From contig CAYFWF010000016.1 in the NCBI GenBank assembly GCA_964346815.1, positions 1-64,000 on the forward strand: a stretch of DNA of 64,000 bases, written 5' to 3'. The number at the start of each line of letters is the position of its first letter. Within the stretch, counting starts at the first letter, position 1. The position numbers were made by a program, and so were the translations under genes. This document shows, piece after piece, positions 53,858-63,321 of this stretch. This stretch comes from CAYFWF01 sp964346815 (lineage in GTDB: Bacteria; Acidobacteriota; Aminicenantia; Aminicenantales; Aminicenantaceae). The notes beneath the pieces were generated by a model. That model was not told the DNA's origin. It saw nothing but the letters and a program-made list of their open reading frames with translations, and searched no databases.

Positions 53858-54928
53858 TCAGCTCAGAAAATTGCCCAGCTTGTGTTTGTTGGGAAAAAGA
53901 GCCGCGGTTCCTCCTGTGTGGAAGAAGACCACATTCTCATCTTTCTTGAAATAACCTTTCTTCACCAGGTCAATAAGGGCGACCATGGCTTTGCCGGTGT
54001 AAACGGGGTCGAGAAAAATTCCCTCGTTCATGGCTACGATCCTTATGGCATCCGATACCTCTTGGTTCACTTCGCCATATCCTTCCCTGATGTATTCATC
54101 AAATATGACGATATCCTCTTCCCCTATCCCGAAAGATTCCTCCAATGCCCTTTCGGTATCTTTGGCGATCTCCAAGACGAGTTCCCCGTAAGTTCGTTTT
54201 TCCTCAGAAACACTCACGCCGAGAACCTGTACCTTTTCGTCCCAGGCTTTTGCCCCAACTACCAGGCCTGCCTGGGTTCCGCCAGAGCCTGAGGCATGGA
54301 TGACATGATCCACCTCGATCCCCAGACTCTCTGCTTGTTCCATCATCTCGACAAATGCCTCCACATAGCTGATGGCTCCGAGTGGCTTTTCCATGGAACC
54401 TCCGACCGCAGAACCGCCGATAGGAGCCACGTAAGGAGTATGTCCCCACTCTTTTACCTCCATCGCTGTCTCCTCTAGAACCTCATCCACATCTTCGAGG
54501 TGGACAACGCCGCCTTTCGCTGCTTCTCTGATTTTTATATCTGCCTTAAGAATGAAATCGAGAAGAAGATTTCCATCATATTCAACCGGCAGGTCGTACA
54601 CATTGAACAAAACAAGAACGGGCGTGATTCCGAACTTCCGGGCTGCCGCTGCGGCCTGAAGGCACCAGTTGGACTGCAAACCCGCCCAGGTAATAAGAAC
54701 ATCTGCTTTTTTCATCAAAACATCCTGGATGATAAACTCGAGCTTCCGAGATTTGTTTCCGCCAAAGGCCAAACCTGTCAAGTCGTCCCGTTTGATGTAT
54801 ATGTTCGGACCTCCCAGCTCCCGGGTGAGGTTTTCCAGTTTGATGAAAGGCGTGGGAAGATGAATCAGGTCTTTCTTTTCAAATGTGTGGATCCTTTCTT
54901 TGATTTCGGGTAAGGAACAGCCAGCCAT
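53858..54928 (-). CDS. D-cysteine desulfhydrase / ACC deaminase family enzyme
   Basis: The 356-residue PLP protein begins at 54928 behind GGAGG. It has LPTPFIKLENLTRELGGPNIYIKRDDL and GLAFGGNKSRKLEF with the PLP lysine (Lys59), WAGLQSNWCLQAAAAARKFG, GSGGTQAGLVVG and FFHTGGTAALF. These are shared by D-cysteine desulfhydrase and 1-aminocyclopropane-1-carboxylate deaminase; the Trp-rich WAGLQSNW loop does not settle which. As a D-cysteine desulfhydrase it would release sulfide, pyruvate and ammonia. It is 80 bases upstream of the threonine dehydratase gene in the same direction. Confidence 0.82.
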   Translation of the reverse strand: MAGCSLPEIKERIHTFEKKDLIHLPTPFIKLENLTRELGGPNIYIKRDDLTGLAFGGNKSRKLEFIIQDVLMKKADVLITWAGLQSNWCLQAAAAARKFGITPVLVLFNVYDLPVEYDGNLLLDFILKADIKIREAAKGGVVHLEDVDEVLEETAMEVKEWGHTPYVAPIGGSAVGGSMEKPLGAISYVEAFVEMMEQAESLGIEVDHVIHASGSGGTQAGLVVGAKAWDEKVQVLGVSVSEEKRTYGELVLEIAKDTERALEESFGIGEEDIVIFDEYIREGYGEVNQEVSDAIRIVAMNEGIFLDPVYTGKAMVALIDLVKKGYFKKDENVVFFHTGGTAALFPNKHKLGNFLS

Positions 54929-54977
54929 TTTACTCCCTCCAGTTGCCAAATTTTACAACACAAGACGCACACAAATC

Positions 54978-54997
54978 AAAAAAAACCGCGAAAGCGG
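54978..54997 (-). terminator. Intrinsic-type terminator after the RND genes
   Basis: On the minus strand CCGC-TTTC-GCGG is followed by eight T residues, 16 bases after the stop of the second RND gene. The stem is short (4 bp), so efficiency may be low. Confidence 0.5.
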
Positions 54998-55012
54998 AAG
55001 AGAAACGATGGT

Positions 55013-58000
55013 CTACTGGAAACTCCGCCAGGCCCTTTTGAACTCGCCCAATTTTGCAGAAACATAGGAACGGACGCGGTCCCCATAGAAATAAAAAATG
55101 GGGATGACGATCAGGATAAAAATGGTAGAGCTTATCAGCCCGCCCACTGCCGACAGAGCGAGAGATGACCACAGCCGCTTTCTCTCTACCTCTATCTGGA
55201 TCAGGATCAGAGGCAACATTCCAAGAACAGTGGTGCTGGTGGTCATGAATATGGGTCTTATCCTCTCCCTCGCACCGAAGAGAACGGCTTCTCTAAGCGA
55301 CAGGCCTTCTCGTCTTTTGAGATTGATATGATCGACCAAAAGAATAGAGTTGTTCACCACGATCCCTCCCAGGAGGATCACACCGATATAGGCGGAGGAG
55401 TCGAACGGAAAATCGGCGATCACGAAAGCTGCAAAAACTCCGATCAGGGCCAGGGGCACGGCCAGCAATATAAAGAAAGGCTGGATGAAGCTTTCATAAA
55501 GGGAAGCCAGTATCATGAAGATAATGACGAGAGAAAAGATGATGGCAAACGTGATTTGGCCTTTCTCCTCCTCGGTCATCCGCCAGTCATAACCCTCCAG
55601 GGTTGCCGAAAAACCCGGGGGCAGAACCAATTTATCGAACACGGCCTCCTTGTATCTCTCGGCAGCCTTATGGGGCCCTCTGAACTCCCACATGATGGTC
55701 TGCTGGAACTGCTGGTCTTCCCTGTCGATGGACCCGGCAATCGGCCACTCTTCGAGAGTGGATATTTCTTTGAGCCTCAAGAACTCTCCTCCCTGAGTTT
55801 GGATGAGCTCCTCCTGGAGGCTTTTCAGATCCATCATCGCTGCCTCAGGAAATTTTATAGTGATATCCATCTCTTTTCCTTCGATTTTTGTCCTGAGAGG
55901 ACGGGTCAGCCTCCCTGCCATCAAGACCTGGATATGGTAATAGAGATAATTGGGATCGATATCGTACTTCCGCAGAGTGTCTTTTTCAATTTTGAGTACG
56001 TACTCATAAGATTCCAATCTCCACCATCCTGACCGGCCCGAGGTGATCCTGACATCTTTGATTCGAGGATTCCTCTTCAAAGTGCGCTCGAGATTGGAAG
56101 TGATCTCTTTGAGTTTTTTCAAATTGTATCCATAGAACTTGATCCTGGAGTCATAATAAGTCGTGGGCCCCATGGAGGAATAATAACCCTGGGGATCGAA
56201 GCCTGAGACCCCAATACTGATCCCTGCAAAGTTCGTGGCCAACTGGATCAGTTCTTCCTTCAACACATAAGGACGGTATGAAAATTCGATTTCCGGAGGA
56301 AATTCTATGGATATCAAGGCATTTTCATCCATGACAATCGTATTCATCTCCTTTTCGTAGGTCTTCTCCATCACCTTCTCTTCAAACCTTCGCATGACTG
56401 TATCGGTCGCCTCGATGGGGGTTCCGGGGGGCATCGTCACGTAGACCCGGAGCATCTGCTGATATTGCCAGGAGAAAAAAGATCCGATGGTTACTTCTGA
56501 ACGGAACCATTTGTATGCTCCATAGAAGATGGCTGAAACGATGAGAATGACTTCCAGAGGATGCCGTAGGATAAACTTCAAGAACATCCCATAGGCGTTC
56601 CGGACTTTTTCTTTCTTCTCGATCCGCCGCTCCTTCAGCAGTTTCGGACTCAAGGCAGGAATCAATGAGAAGGACACCAGCAAAGATGCAGCAAGTGCTG
56701 AACTGATCACGATGGCCAGGGGAAGATAATAAATTTTCATCCGGCCGGTGAAATAGACAAAGGAAAAGAAAACGCTCATGGTTGTTAGAGTCGCTGCAAG
56801 AACGGGCAAAAAGACTTCTTTGCCCCCTTGAATGGCCGCTTTTATGGGGGGGAGGCCTCCTTCCCTCAAACGCAGCACATTCTCGAACACGACGATGGAG
56901 TTATCCACAAATAAGCCAAAACCCAAAGCCAGTCCACCAAGTGTAAACATATTCAAGGAAATCTTGAAGAAGTAGATCAGGTTAAAGGTTATTAGAACAG
57001 AAAAGGCAATAGAAGATAAGACCAGGATGGAAGGCTTGAAACTTCTCAAGACCACAAAAATCAGAATAAAGATAACAGAAATGATGATTCCCACCAGAAG
57101 ATAAAGTTCGCGTAATCCTTTCTGTATTTTCTCGCTCTCATCATTCACCACACGAAAGATCAGATCTGAGGGAAGCTCTTCCTTTATTTCTTCCAGCTTT
57201 TCTTTCACAGTTCTGCTGACCTTTAAGGTGCTGGTTCCTTTTTCCTTGGAGACCGTCATCCTGATGGTAGGCTGGCCGTTGATCCGGTTTATGTATCGGA
57301 CATCCTGGTAAGACGGAAAAAGCTCAGCGATGTCCTTCAACTTGATCGGATTTTCTCCTGAATAGGTAATGATAATTTCTTCCAGCTCTTTGGTGCTGTC
57401 GATCGGGTTTGAGACCTTGAAAATGTACTCCTGCGCTCCTCGCTGCACCCTTCCTGCAGGGTAGATCTCTGTCCTTTCCTGGATGCGCAAGCGAACGAGA
57501 TAGGGCAAGATCCCGAAGGCTTTCAATTTCTCTTTATCGAGAATAATTTTGATCTCAGGATCAGAGCCTCCGGTCACGCTGACATCGGCGATTCCTTTGA
57601 TGGAGCCGATCCCGATCTCGATGCGGTCCTTGACTTGCTCTCTCAGCTTCTGGAGCGAATAACTCCCGGAGATGGTGTATTCAAGAAATGGATCTTCTCT
57701 GAATTCTTCGGGCACAAAGGGCTGGATATTGGGTCTTACACCGTAAGGAAGAACATCTCTGAGCTCGGATATTTTCTCCCTTAAGGCAAGGTGAGCAAAC
57801 TCCATGTTTGTCTTTTCCTCGAATTCTAGGGTAATGGTCGAAGTTCCGATGCTTGATTGGGAGAGAATTTTCCTAATGCCTTTCACTGTGGAAACTTTTT
57901 CCTCTAATGGAGAGGTGATCTCTGTCTGAACGATTTCAGGTGGAACTCCGGGCCAGGTAGCATAGACCTTAAGCTCGGGATATTCTTCTTTCGGCGCCAA

Positions 58001-58096
58001 CTCTAGGGGTAAGTTTAAGAAAGAATAGACTCCCAGCACCAGCAAAGCCAAAAAAATCATGGCTGTGGCGATCGGGCGTTCGACAAAGACCCTCAT
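55013..58096 (-). CDS. RND-family efflux transporter, second of pair
   Basis: This 1027-residue inner-membrane exporter of the HAE-1/AcrB superfamily has an N-terminal helix, two large periplasmic domains and the TM4 region GGLALGFGLFVDNSIVVFENV with Asp for proton relay. An ILLGGIVVNNSILLVDHINLKRREG repeat lies in the second half. The start overlaps the end of the upstream RND gene (four bases). Two different RND pumps in tandem may form a heteromeric pump, like MdtB/MdtC. No periplasmic adaptor or TolC gene is adjacent. Confidence 0.92.
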   Translation of the reverse strand: MRVFVERPIATAMIFLALLVLGVYSFLNLPLELAPKEEYPELKVYATWPGVPPEIVQTEITSPLEEKVSTVKGIRKILSQSSIGTSTITLEFEEKTNMEFAHLALREKISELRDVLPYGVRPNIQPFVPEEFREDPFLEYTISGSYSLQKLREQVKDRIEIGIGSIKGIADVSVTGGSDPEIKIILDKEKLKAFGILPYLVRLRIQERTEIYPAGRVQRGAQEYIFKVSNPIDSTKELEEIIITYSGENPIKLKDIAELFPSYQDVRYINRINGQPTIRMTVSKEKGTSTLKVSRTVKEKLEEIKEELPSDLIFRVVNDESEKIQKGLRELYLLVGIIISVIFILIFVVLRSFKPSILVLSSIAFSVLITFNLIYFFKISLNMFTLGGLALGFGLFVDNSIVVFENVLRLREGGLPPIKAAIQGGKEVFLPVLAATLTTMSVFFSFVYFTGRMKIYYLPLAIVISSALAASLLVSFSLIPALSPKLLKERRIEKKEKVRNAYGMFLKFILRHPLEVILIVSAIFYGAYKWFRSEVTIGSFFSWQYQQMLRVYVTMPPGTPIEATDTVMRRFEEKVMEKTYEKEMNTIVMDENALISIEFPPEIEFSYRPYVLKEELIQLATNFAGISIGVSGFDPQGYYSSMGPTTYYDSRIKFYGYNLKKLKEITSNLERTLKRNPRIKDVRITSGRSGWWRLESYEYVLKIEKDTLRKYDIDPNYLYYHIQVLMAGRLTRPLRTKIEGKEMDITIKFPEAAMMDLKSLQEELIQTQGGEFLRLKEISTLEEWPIAGSIDREDQQFQQTIMWEFRGPHKAAERYKEAVFDKLVLPPGFSATLEGYDWRMTEEEKGQITFAIIFSLVIIFMILASLYESFIQPFFILLAVPLALIGVFAAFVIADFPFDSSAYIGVILLGGIVVNNSILLVDHINLKRREGLSLREAVLFGARERIRPIFMTTSTTVLGMLPLILIQIEVERKRLWSSLALSAVGGLISSTIFILIVIPIFYFYGDRVRSYVSAKLGEFKRAWRSFQ

Positions 58097-61000
58097 GATT
58101 TTCTTTTCTCAGCCATGTCATAGGCCAAAGGAATAAGGATCAGGGTCAGGAATGTCGCTAGCATAAGGCCTCCGATAACCGAAATAGCCAGAGGCTGCTG
58201 AAGCTCGGCGCCCTTGCCCAGGCCCAGAGACATTGGAAAAAGTCCCAGGGCTGTAGTGACTGTGGTCATAAGGATCGGCCTGAGCCTGACCCGGCTGGCC
58301 TCCATGATGGCCTCTCTGAGTTCCAAGCCTTTTTTCCTGAGCTGGTTGGTATAATCGATCTTGACGATGGCGTCATTGACTACGATTCCCGCCAGAACGA
58401 CCATACCGATAATAGAAATCACGTTCAACGTTTGTCCGGTGATGAAGAGGGCCCAGATGGCTCCGGTCAATCCCATGGGGAGGGTGAAGAGGATCAAAAA
58501 AGGATGGAGCAGAGATTCGAACTGAGCCGCCATGATCATATAGACCAGGAGCACAGCCAGAGAAAAGGCAAAAATCAAACTCCTGAACGACCTGGCCATC
58601 TCTTCCTGCTCGCCGCTGAAAACCACCCTGTAGTTCGGCGGTAAATCCAGTTCCTCCATCTTTTCCTGAATTTGAGGACCCACCTGGCTGATCTTCGTTC
58701 CCCTCAGGTTGGCGGTTACCAGAACCTCTCTCTGCTGGTTTTCTCTCCGGATTTCTTTGGGACCTCTGGCCAGCTCATAACGGACCAGCTCCCTCAAGGG
58801 AATAAGGGTGCCCTGATGGGAAATCTTTTCGTCGAGAAGAGATTCGATATCATCCCTCACACTTTCCTCCAACCGGACCAAAATATCATATTTCTTCTCC
58901 AGCTCCCTGAATTGGGTATCTCTTCTCCCACGGACTGCATCGATGAAAAACGATCCGATGGCTGCTGCTGAAATATCGTATTTCTCGAGGGCCCCCCTTT
59001 TTATCTTTATTAAAAACTCCGGTTTTCCTTCTCCCACATTCGTGCTGAGATCTGCGATTCCCTGGATATCTTCCAGTTTTGTGACAAGTTGTTCGGCCAG
59101 AAGATTCAACCTGTTCAGGTCATCCCCTTTGATCTTCAATCCAATCTCAGCGGTAGAAAAGGCCAAGAATTGAGCCAGTGTCGATTGCTCTTTAACGATG
59201 GAATGGGTCAAGCCTGGATATCGCTCGAGCCTTTCCCTTAAATACGCGATTACGGTGTCGACATCCGATGACCGATGCACCTCCACATAAATTTTCGCCG
59301 AATTGATGGAAATGTCTGGATTCTGGCTCTCCAGTCCGCTGACTATACCGACTTGGGAAAAATAATCCTGGACATTGCTGTTCTGGCCGAGCGATCGCTC
59401 CAGGGAAGCGACGACGTCCGCAGTCTGCTCAAAAGAAAAATCGATGGGCGCTTTGAGGTTAGCCTCGAACGACACGGTTTCGGGTTTGGGCATGAGCTCC
59501 CGTGGGATTCGAGTCCCTGCAAGAAAGGTCAAAAAAAGAAAAGCGAAGGAACCCAGCAGAACCTTGCCTTTGTTCTCGAGACTCCAGACAAGAAAGTGAT
59601 GATACCGTTCGGCAAATTTGTCATAGAAGATATTGTATCCCCTGAAAACGAACCGGAGAATGGGCCGAAAAGGAAGAGAGATGTAGTGGACGATCAACTG
59701 GACTGTCTGAACCAGGAAGCTGAACAGGAAGTTGAGTATCCAGGAAATCCCTTTGAGCAGGAGATTTACCCCCCATCGCAGCCCTTTATAGGGAAGGAAG
59801 ATCACCCTCCATCTGGATTTTTTTCCCTTATCTTTCTTCTCATCAGCTTCTTCTTTTGAGCGTCCATAATCTTCCTGGCTCTTCTCGATCTCGAATTTTC
59901 TCGAAGCGAGCATGGGAAGGAGCGTCAAGGAAACGATGAGGGAAGATAGAAGGGCGAAGGTAACGGTCAGGGCTTGGTCTTTGAACAGTTGCCCGGCCAC
60001 ACCATGGACATAGATAACCGGCAAGAAGACCGAGATGGTCGTGAAGGTCGAGGCCGTTACAGCCATGCCCACTTCTTTGGTTCCAACCAACGCTGCCTCG
60101 AACAGAGGCTTGCCGAGTGATCTGTGCCTGAAAATACTTTCAGAGACAACGATAGAGTTGTCGACCAGCATTCCTACACCCAAGGCAAGACCTCCCAAGG
60201 ACATGATGTTCAGGGTGATATCCCTGAAATAAAGAAGATTGAAGGTCGCGATAATGGAAATCGGAATGACCACGGCAATGATCGCCGGGGTTTTGAGATC
60301 CTGGAGAAAGACGATAAGGATCAAAAAGGCCAAAATCCCACCGTAGATGATCGCGCTCAACACGGAGGATATGGCACTCTCTATGTATCTCGCCTGTTCG
60401 GAGACAACCAGAATGTCGAGCTGGGGATTTTCCTCTCTAATCTCATCCAAGACGTCCCGGGTGAGACGGGTCACTTCTACGGTATTGGCCCCGGATTCCT
60501 TCCTCACCAAAATCCCGATACTCTCGCTTCCGTTGAGTCTGGTCAGCCCTTCCCGTTCTTTGATCGAGTCATTGATCCTGGCTACATCCTTCAGCTTGAC
60601 GACTCCTCTCTCCTCTGTGGTTTTTAGACTGATTTCTCCTATTTCACCGACTCGTTCGAATTCTCCTACCACCCGCAGGGCATATCTGAACCGTCCTTTC
60701 CTTATGGTCCCGCCTTGTATGTTTCGATTGAACGCATCGATGCGGTTCGATATGAGGCCGATATTCAAGCCATAGAGCGACATAAGCTGAGGGTCTACTT
60801 CCACCTGGATTTCCCTTTCCACACCGCCAGCGATCTCTGCAGAGCCGATCCCCTCTATCTGCTCTAACCTCGGTTTGATCACCTCTTCAGAAAATTCTTT
60901 GAGCTCCAGCAGTGTTCTTTCGCCAGAGACGGATAAAATCATGATGGGCCGGCTCTGGGGGTCGAGCGGAATGATGGTGGGTTCTTCCACATCTTCAGGA

Positions 61001-61356
61001 AGAGAGTTCTGGGCTCCATCCAGCTTCTCCCTGGTATGGAGCATGGCGAAATCCATATCGGTTCCCCATGAAAATTCCAGGCTCATGAAAGAGACGCCCT
61101 CTTTGGATACCGATTCCACCCTGCGCAATCCAGGGATCCGGCTGACAGCCGCTTCCAAAGGCATTGTGATGAGTGTTTCGATCTCCTCAGGAGCCACCCC
61201 TTGATATTGAGTGACCACCGAAAGGCGCGGATAGCTAATATCCGGAAGCAGGTCAACGCTCAATTCCCGCAGCGAGACAAAGCCTAAGAGCACGATGGCC
61301 AGGAAGAACATCAATGTTGTGACAGGTCTTTTAACAGTAATTTGAGTGAGTTTCAT
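58093..61356 (-). CDS. RND-family efflux transporter with enlarged central loop
   Basis: This 1087-residue RND protein has the usual start (ITVKRPVTTLMFFLAIVLLGFVSL), GGLALGVGMLVDNSIVVSESIFR in TM4 and a matching VVLAGIVVNDAIVKIDYTNQLRKKG in TM10. Between TM6 and TM7 (residues ~486-585) lies an insertion. It has a Lys/Glu/Asp-rich stretch followed by about 60 hydrophobic and aromatic residues that could form extra membrane-embedded helices; this loop is much shorter in AcrB. It is the first gene of the RND pair. Upstream sits a miniature transposable element, so its promoter may lie in or near that element. Confidence 0.9.
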   Translation of the reverse strand: MKLTQITVKRPVTTLMFFLAIVLLGFVSLRELSVDLLPDISYPRLSVVTQYQGVAPEEIETLITMPLEAAVSRIPGLRRVESVSKEGVSFMSLEFSWGTDMDFAMLHTREKLDGAQNSLPEDVEEPTIIPLDPQSRPIMILSVSGERTLLELKEFSEEVIKPRLEQIEGIGSAEIAGGVEREIQVEVDPQLMSLYGLNIGLISNRIDAFNRNIQGGTIRKGRFRYALRVVGEFERVGEIGEISLKTTEERGVVKLKDVARINDSIKEREGLTRLNGSESIGILVRKESGANTVEVTRLTRDVLDEIREENPQLDILVVSEQARYIESAISSVLSAIIYGGILAFLILIVFLQDLKTPAIIAVVIPISIIATFNLLYFRDITLNIMSLGGLALGVGMLVDNSIVVSESIFRHRSLGKPLFEAALVGTKEVGMAVTASTFTTISVFLPVIYVHGVAGQLFKDQALTVTFALLSSLIVSLTLLPMLASRKFEIEKSQEDYGRSKEEADEKKDKGKKSRWRVIFLPYKGLRWGVNLLLKGISWILNFLFSFLVQTVQLIVHYISLPFRPILRFVFRGYNIFYDKFAERYHHFLVWSLENKGKVLLGSFAFLFLTFLAGTRIPRELMPKPETVSFEANLKAPIDFSFEQTADVVASLERSLGQNSNVQDYFSQVGIVSGLESQNPDISINSAKIYVEVHRSSDVDTVIAYLRERLERYPGLTHSIVKEQSTLAQFLAFSTAEIGLKIKGDDLNRLNLLAEQLVTKLEDIQGIADLSTNVGEGKPEFLIKIKRGALEKYDISAAAIGSFFIDAVRGRRDTQFRELEKKYDILVRLEESVRDDIESLLDEKISHQGTLIPLRELVRYELARGPKEIRRENQQREVLVTANLRGTKISQVGPQIQEKMEELDLPPNYRVVFSGEQEEMARSFRSLIFAFSLAVLLVYMIMAAQFESLLHPFLILFTLPMGLTGAIWALFITGQTLNVISIIGMVVLAGIVVNDAIVKIDYTNQLRKKGLELREAIMEASRVRLRPILMTTVTTALGLFPMSLGLGKGAELQQPLAISVIGGLMLATFLTLILIPLAYDMAEKRKS

Positions 61357-61439
61357 AGGCTCGGTCTAGTGCGCATTCCTCTTTTCTACTTCTCTATTCA
61401 CTTATAAGACAGAAAACCCCTCCCGTTTTTATCACTTCT

Positions 61440-61780
61440 TATAAATTGAGGTTGTCCCAAAGTGACGAGAAATAAAGGCGGACAAAGGAGCAGGGTAATG
61501 TCGGAGCGGCATTGAAGATTTAGCCTTCCGCAACCGTCCTTCGAAGGAATCCGACCTTGTTGGACGCCGAGGATGTATTGAGCACGACAATATCAAAGAT
61601 TTGAGACTCGGATTAACAGAGGATAAAGTCCAAAGATTTGGATTGATTATGCGGAGTTCCGCAGGCGCCGAGAAGGACTGTGAAGGAATGGCGTTAAAAA
61701 TCTGAACCAGAGCGGAGACATTTCTCTGTTCCTTAAAACTATACATCATTCGCGTCACTTTGGGACAGAGCCTATAAATT
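61440..61780. mobile_element. Miniature inverted-repeat element, 325 bp, with 8-bp TSD
   Basis: The element spans 61448-61772. It begins GAGGTTGTCCCAAAGTGACG and ends CGTCACTTTGGGACAGAGCC. The identical octamer TATAAATT lies at 61440-61447 and 61773-61780, a perfect target-site duplication. Its outer parts, including AATGTCGGAGCGGCA and GGAATGGCGTTAAAAATCTGAAC, match the 156-bp copy at 27819. About 170 bp in the middle are extra and contain no convincing coding frame. It fills most of the 438-base gap between the WD40 gene and the RND operon. Confidence 0.92.
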
Positions 61781-61794
61781 ACAGTGCCACACTA

Positions 61795-63321
61795 TTAGGG
61801 CAAATCGACTCTCCAGATCTTTGCGGTCTGATCATCGCCTGCAGTTACTATATACTTTCCGTCCGGGCTAAACGTTGCAGACAGAACCCGCTGTGCTGCA
61901 GAGGAATGCTCGATGGTGAGCATCGGTTTTCCGTCCTCCACTCTCCACACCTGGGCAATCCCGCCTGCGCTTGCTGTGACCACGTAATTTCCGTCAGGGC
62001 TGAAATTCACTTCTCTGAAGTCTTCTCCACGGAATGTCTGCACCAGGCGGCCGTTGGAGACCTCCCATACTCTGGTCGTGTTATCAATACTCGAGGTGGC
62101 CAAAAAGCGGCCGTTTGGACTGAAGCTGACCGAAGATATGGCTCGACTATGGCCGTCAAAATTTCGGATTTTCTGTCCGTTCGAAACATTCCATAGGGCC
62201 ACCAGACCGTTGGCGGCTCCTGTGGCGAAGGCACGTCCGTTCGGGCTGAATTCGGCATCATAAACCCAGCCTCTCTCTGTGACCTCGATGGTCCGGATCT
62301 CCCTCCCGTTTTGAGCGTCCCAGAGTTTCGCCGTGCCATCCTCGCTCCCCGTAACGACCACTGTGCCGTCCGGGCTGAATTCAGCAGAGTGGACCTTTTC
62401 TGCATGCCCCTTGAATGCTCGGATCTCGCTGCCTGTGGATGCAGCCCACAGCTTGGCGATCTCCCCGCCCGCTGTGACCACCTGTCTGCTGTTCGGGCTG
62501 AACCTGGCAGAGAACACATGAGCGGTATGCCCGCGGAGTGTTGCGACGAGGCCACCTGTTTTGACATCCCATATTTTTGCGGAATTATCACCGCTTGCAG
62601 TGACCACATGATTTCCATCGGGGCTGAAGCTTGCACTGTAAATCCGGGAATTATGTCCGGAGAGGGTTTTGTGCAGATCAACTCCTGTCGTCTCACCAAA
62701 AACGAGTTTGGCTTCTGTCCAAACGGCCCAATCATAAGCTGAGGATCGTCCTGCTTGGACCACCAAGAGAATATCACCTGTTTGGCCTGCCTGCCCAGAG
62801 AGGTCATATTCTATCCTGTCGATCCTCCCGTTGTATTCGGCGTCAAAAGAGGAAAGGACCTCTCCTTGACCGATGGGGCTGATTTCACCCGCAGCTTTTC
62901 TTCTGATGCGAACTCCCCTATCCGCTTCCACCCGTTCACCTGCCTGCCTAAACTGCACTAAAAATTTCACACCGTCACTGCCATGCGCTCCTTGTATGAA
63001 ACCCCCTGCTAAGATGAGTTTTCCCCCCTTTTCGGGAATGGATATGTTGGGGTAGATCCCCATTATCACACCAAAATCCTTCCCCTGGGGATGGGTCAGG
63101 AGAACCCGCTTATATTGTTTTCCATCCTCCAGAATCACATCTTGCTCGTACTTTGCGATCCCGACGGTCTCCTGACGCTGCCCGAAACGAACTTCCTGGC
63201 CGGAAGAATTCTGCCATCTGGCTTCGGCAGCCTTTTCGATCAGGTCAATCTCTTGGGTAAAGCCCAACATGCATAAAGCAAATAAAAGGATTGGAACCAG
63301 AACCAGTCTTTTTTTTGCCAT
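61795..63321 (-). CDS. Exported WD40-repeat protein
   Basis: The 508-residue protein has a signal peptide (MAKKRLVLVPILLFALCMLGFTQ) and an N-terminal domain of about 190 residues without a recognised family. At least seven WD40 repeats follow, each with a FSPDG/FSPNG turn and an AKIWD/AKLWD-type strand end, enough for one closed propeller. WD40 propellers bind proteins or peptides as scaffolds. Being exported is less usual and suggests a periplasmic or surface role. The stop lies 22 bases from the transposable element. Confidence 0.85.
   Translation of the reverse strand: MAKKRLVLVPILLFALCMLGFTQEIDLIEKAAEARWQNSSGQEVRFGQRQETVGIAKYEQDVILEDGKQYKRVLLTHPQGKDFGVIMGIYPNISIPEKGGKLILAGGFIQGAHGSDGVKFLVQFRQAGERVEADRGVRIRRKAAGEISPIGQGEVLSSFDAEYNGRIDRIEYDLSGQAGQTGDILLVVQAGRSSAYDWAVWTEAKLVFGETTGVDLHKTLSGHNSRIYSASFSPDGNHVVTASGDNSAKIWDVKTGGLVATLRGHTAHVFSARFSPNSRQVVTAGGEIAKLWAASTGSEIRAFKGHAEKVHSAEFSPDGTVVVTGSEDGTAKLWDAQNGREIRTIEVTERGWVYDAEFSPNGRAFATGAANGLVALWNVSNGQKIRNFDGHSRAISSVSFSPNGRFLATSSIDNTTRVWEVSNGRLVQTFRGEDFREVNFSPDGNYVVTASAGGIAQVWRVEDGKPMLTIEHSSAAQRVLSATFSPDGKYIVTAGDDQTAKIWRVDLP

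Noticed and set aside
61432..61758. 108-codon frame inside the long miniature element as a transposase
   Set aside because: It shows no catalytic motif or helix-turn-helix; the few residues shared with a frame in the short copy follow from the shared DNA.
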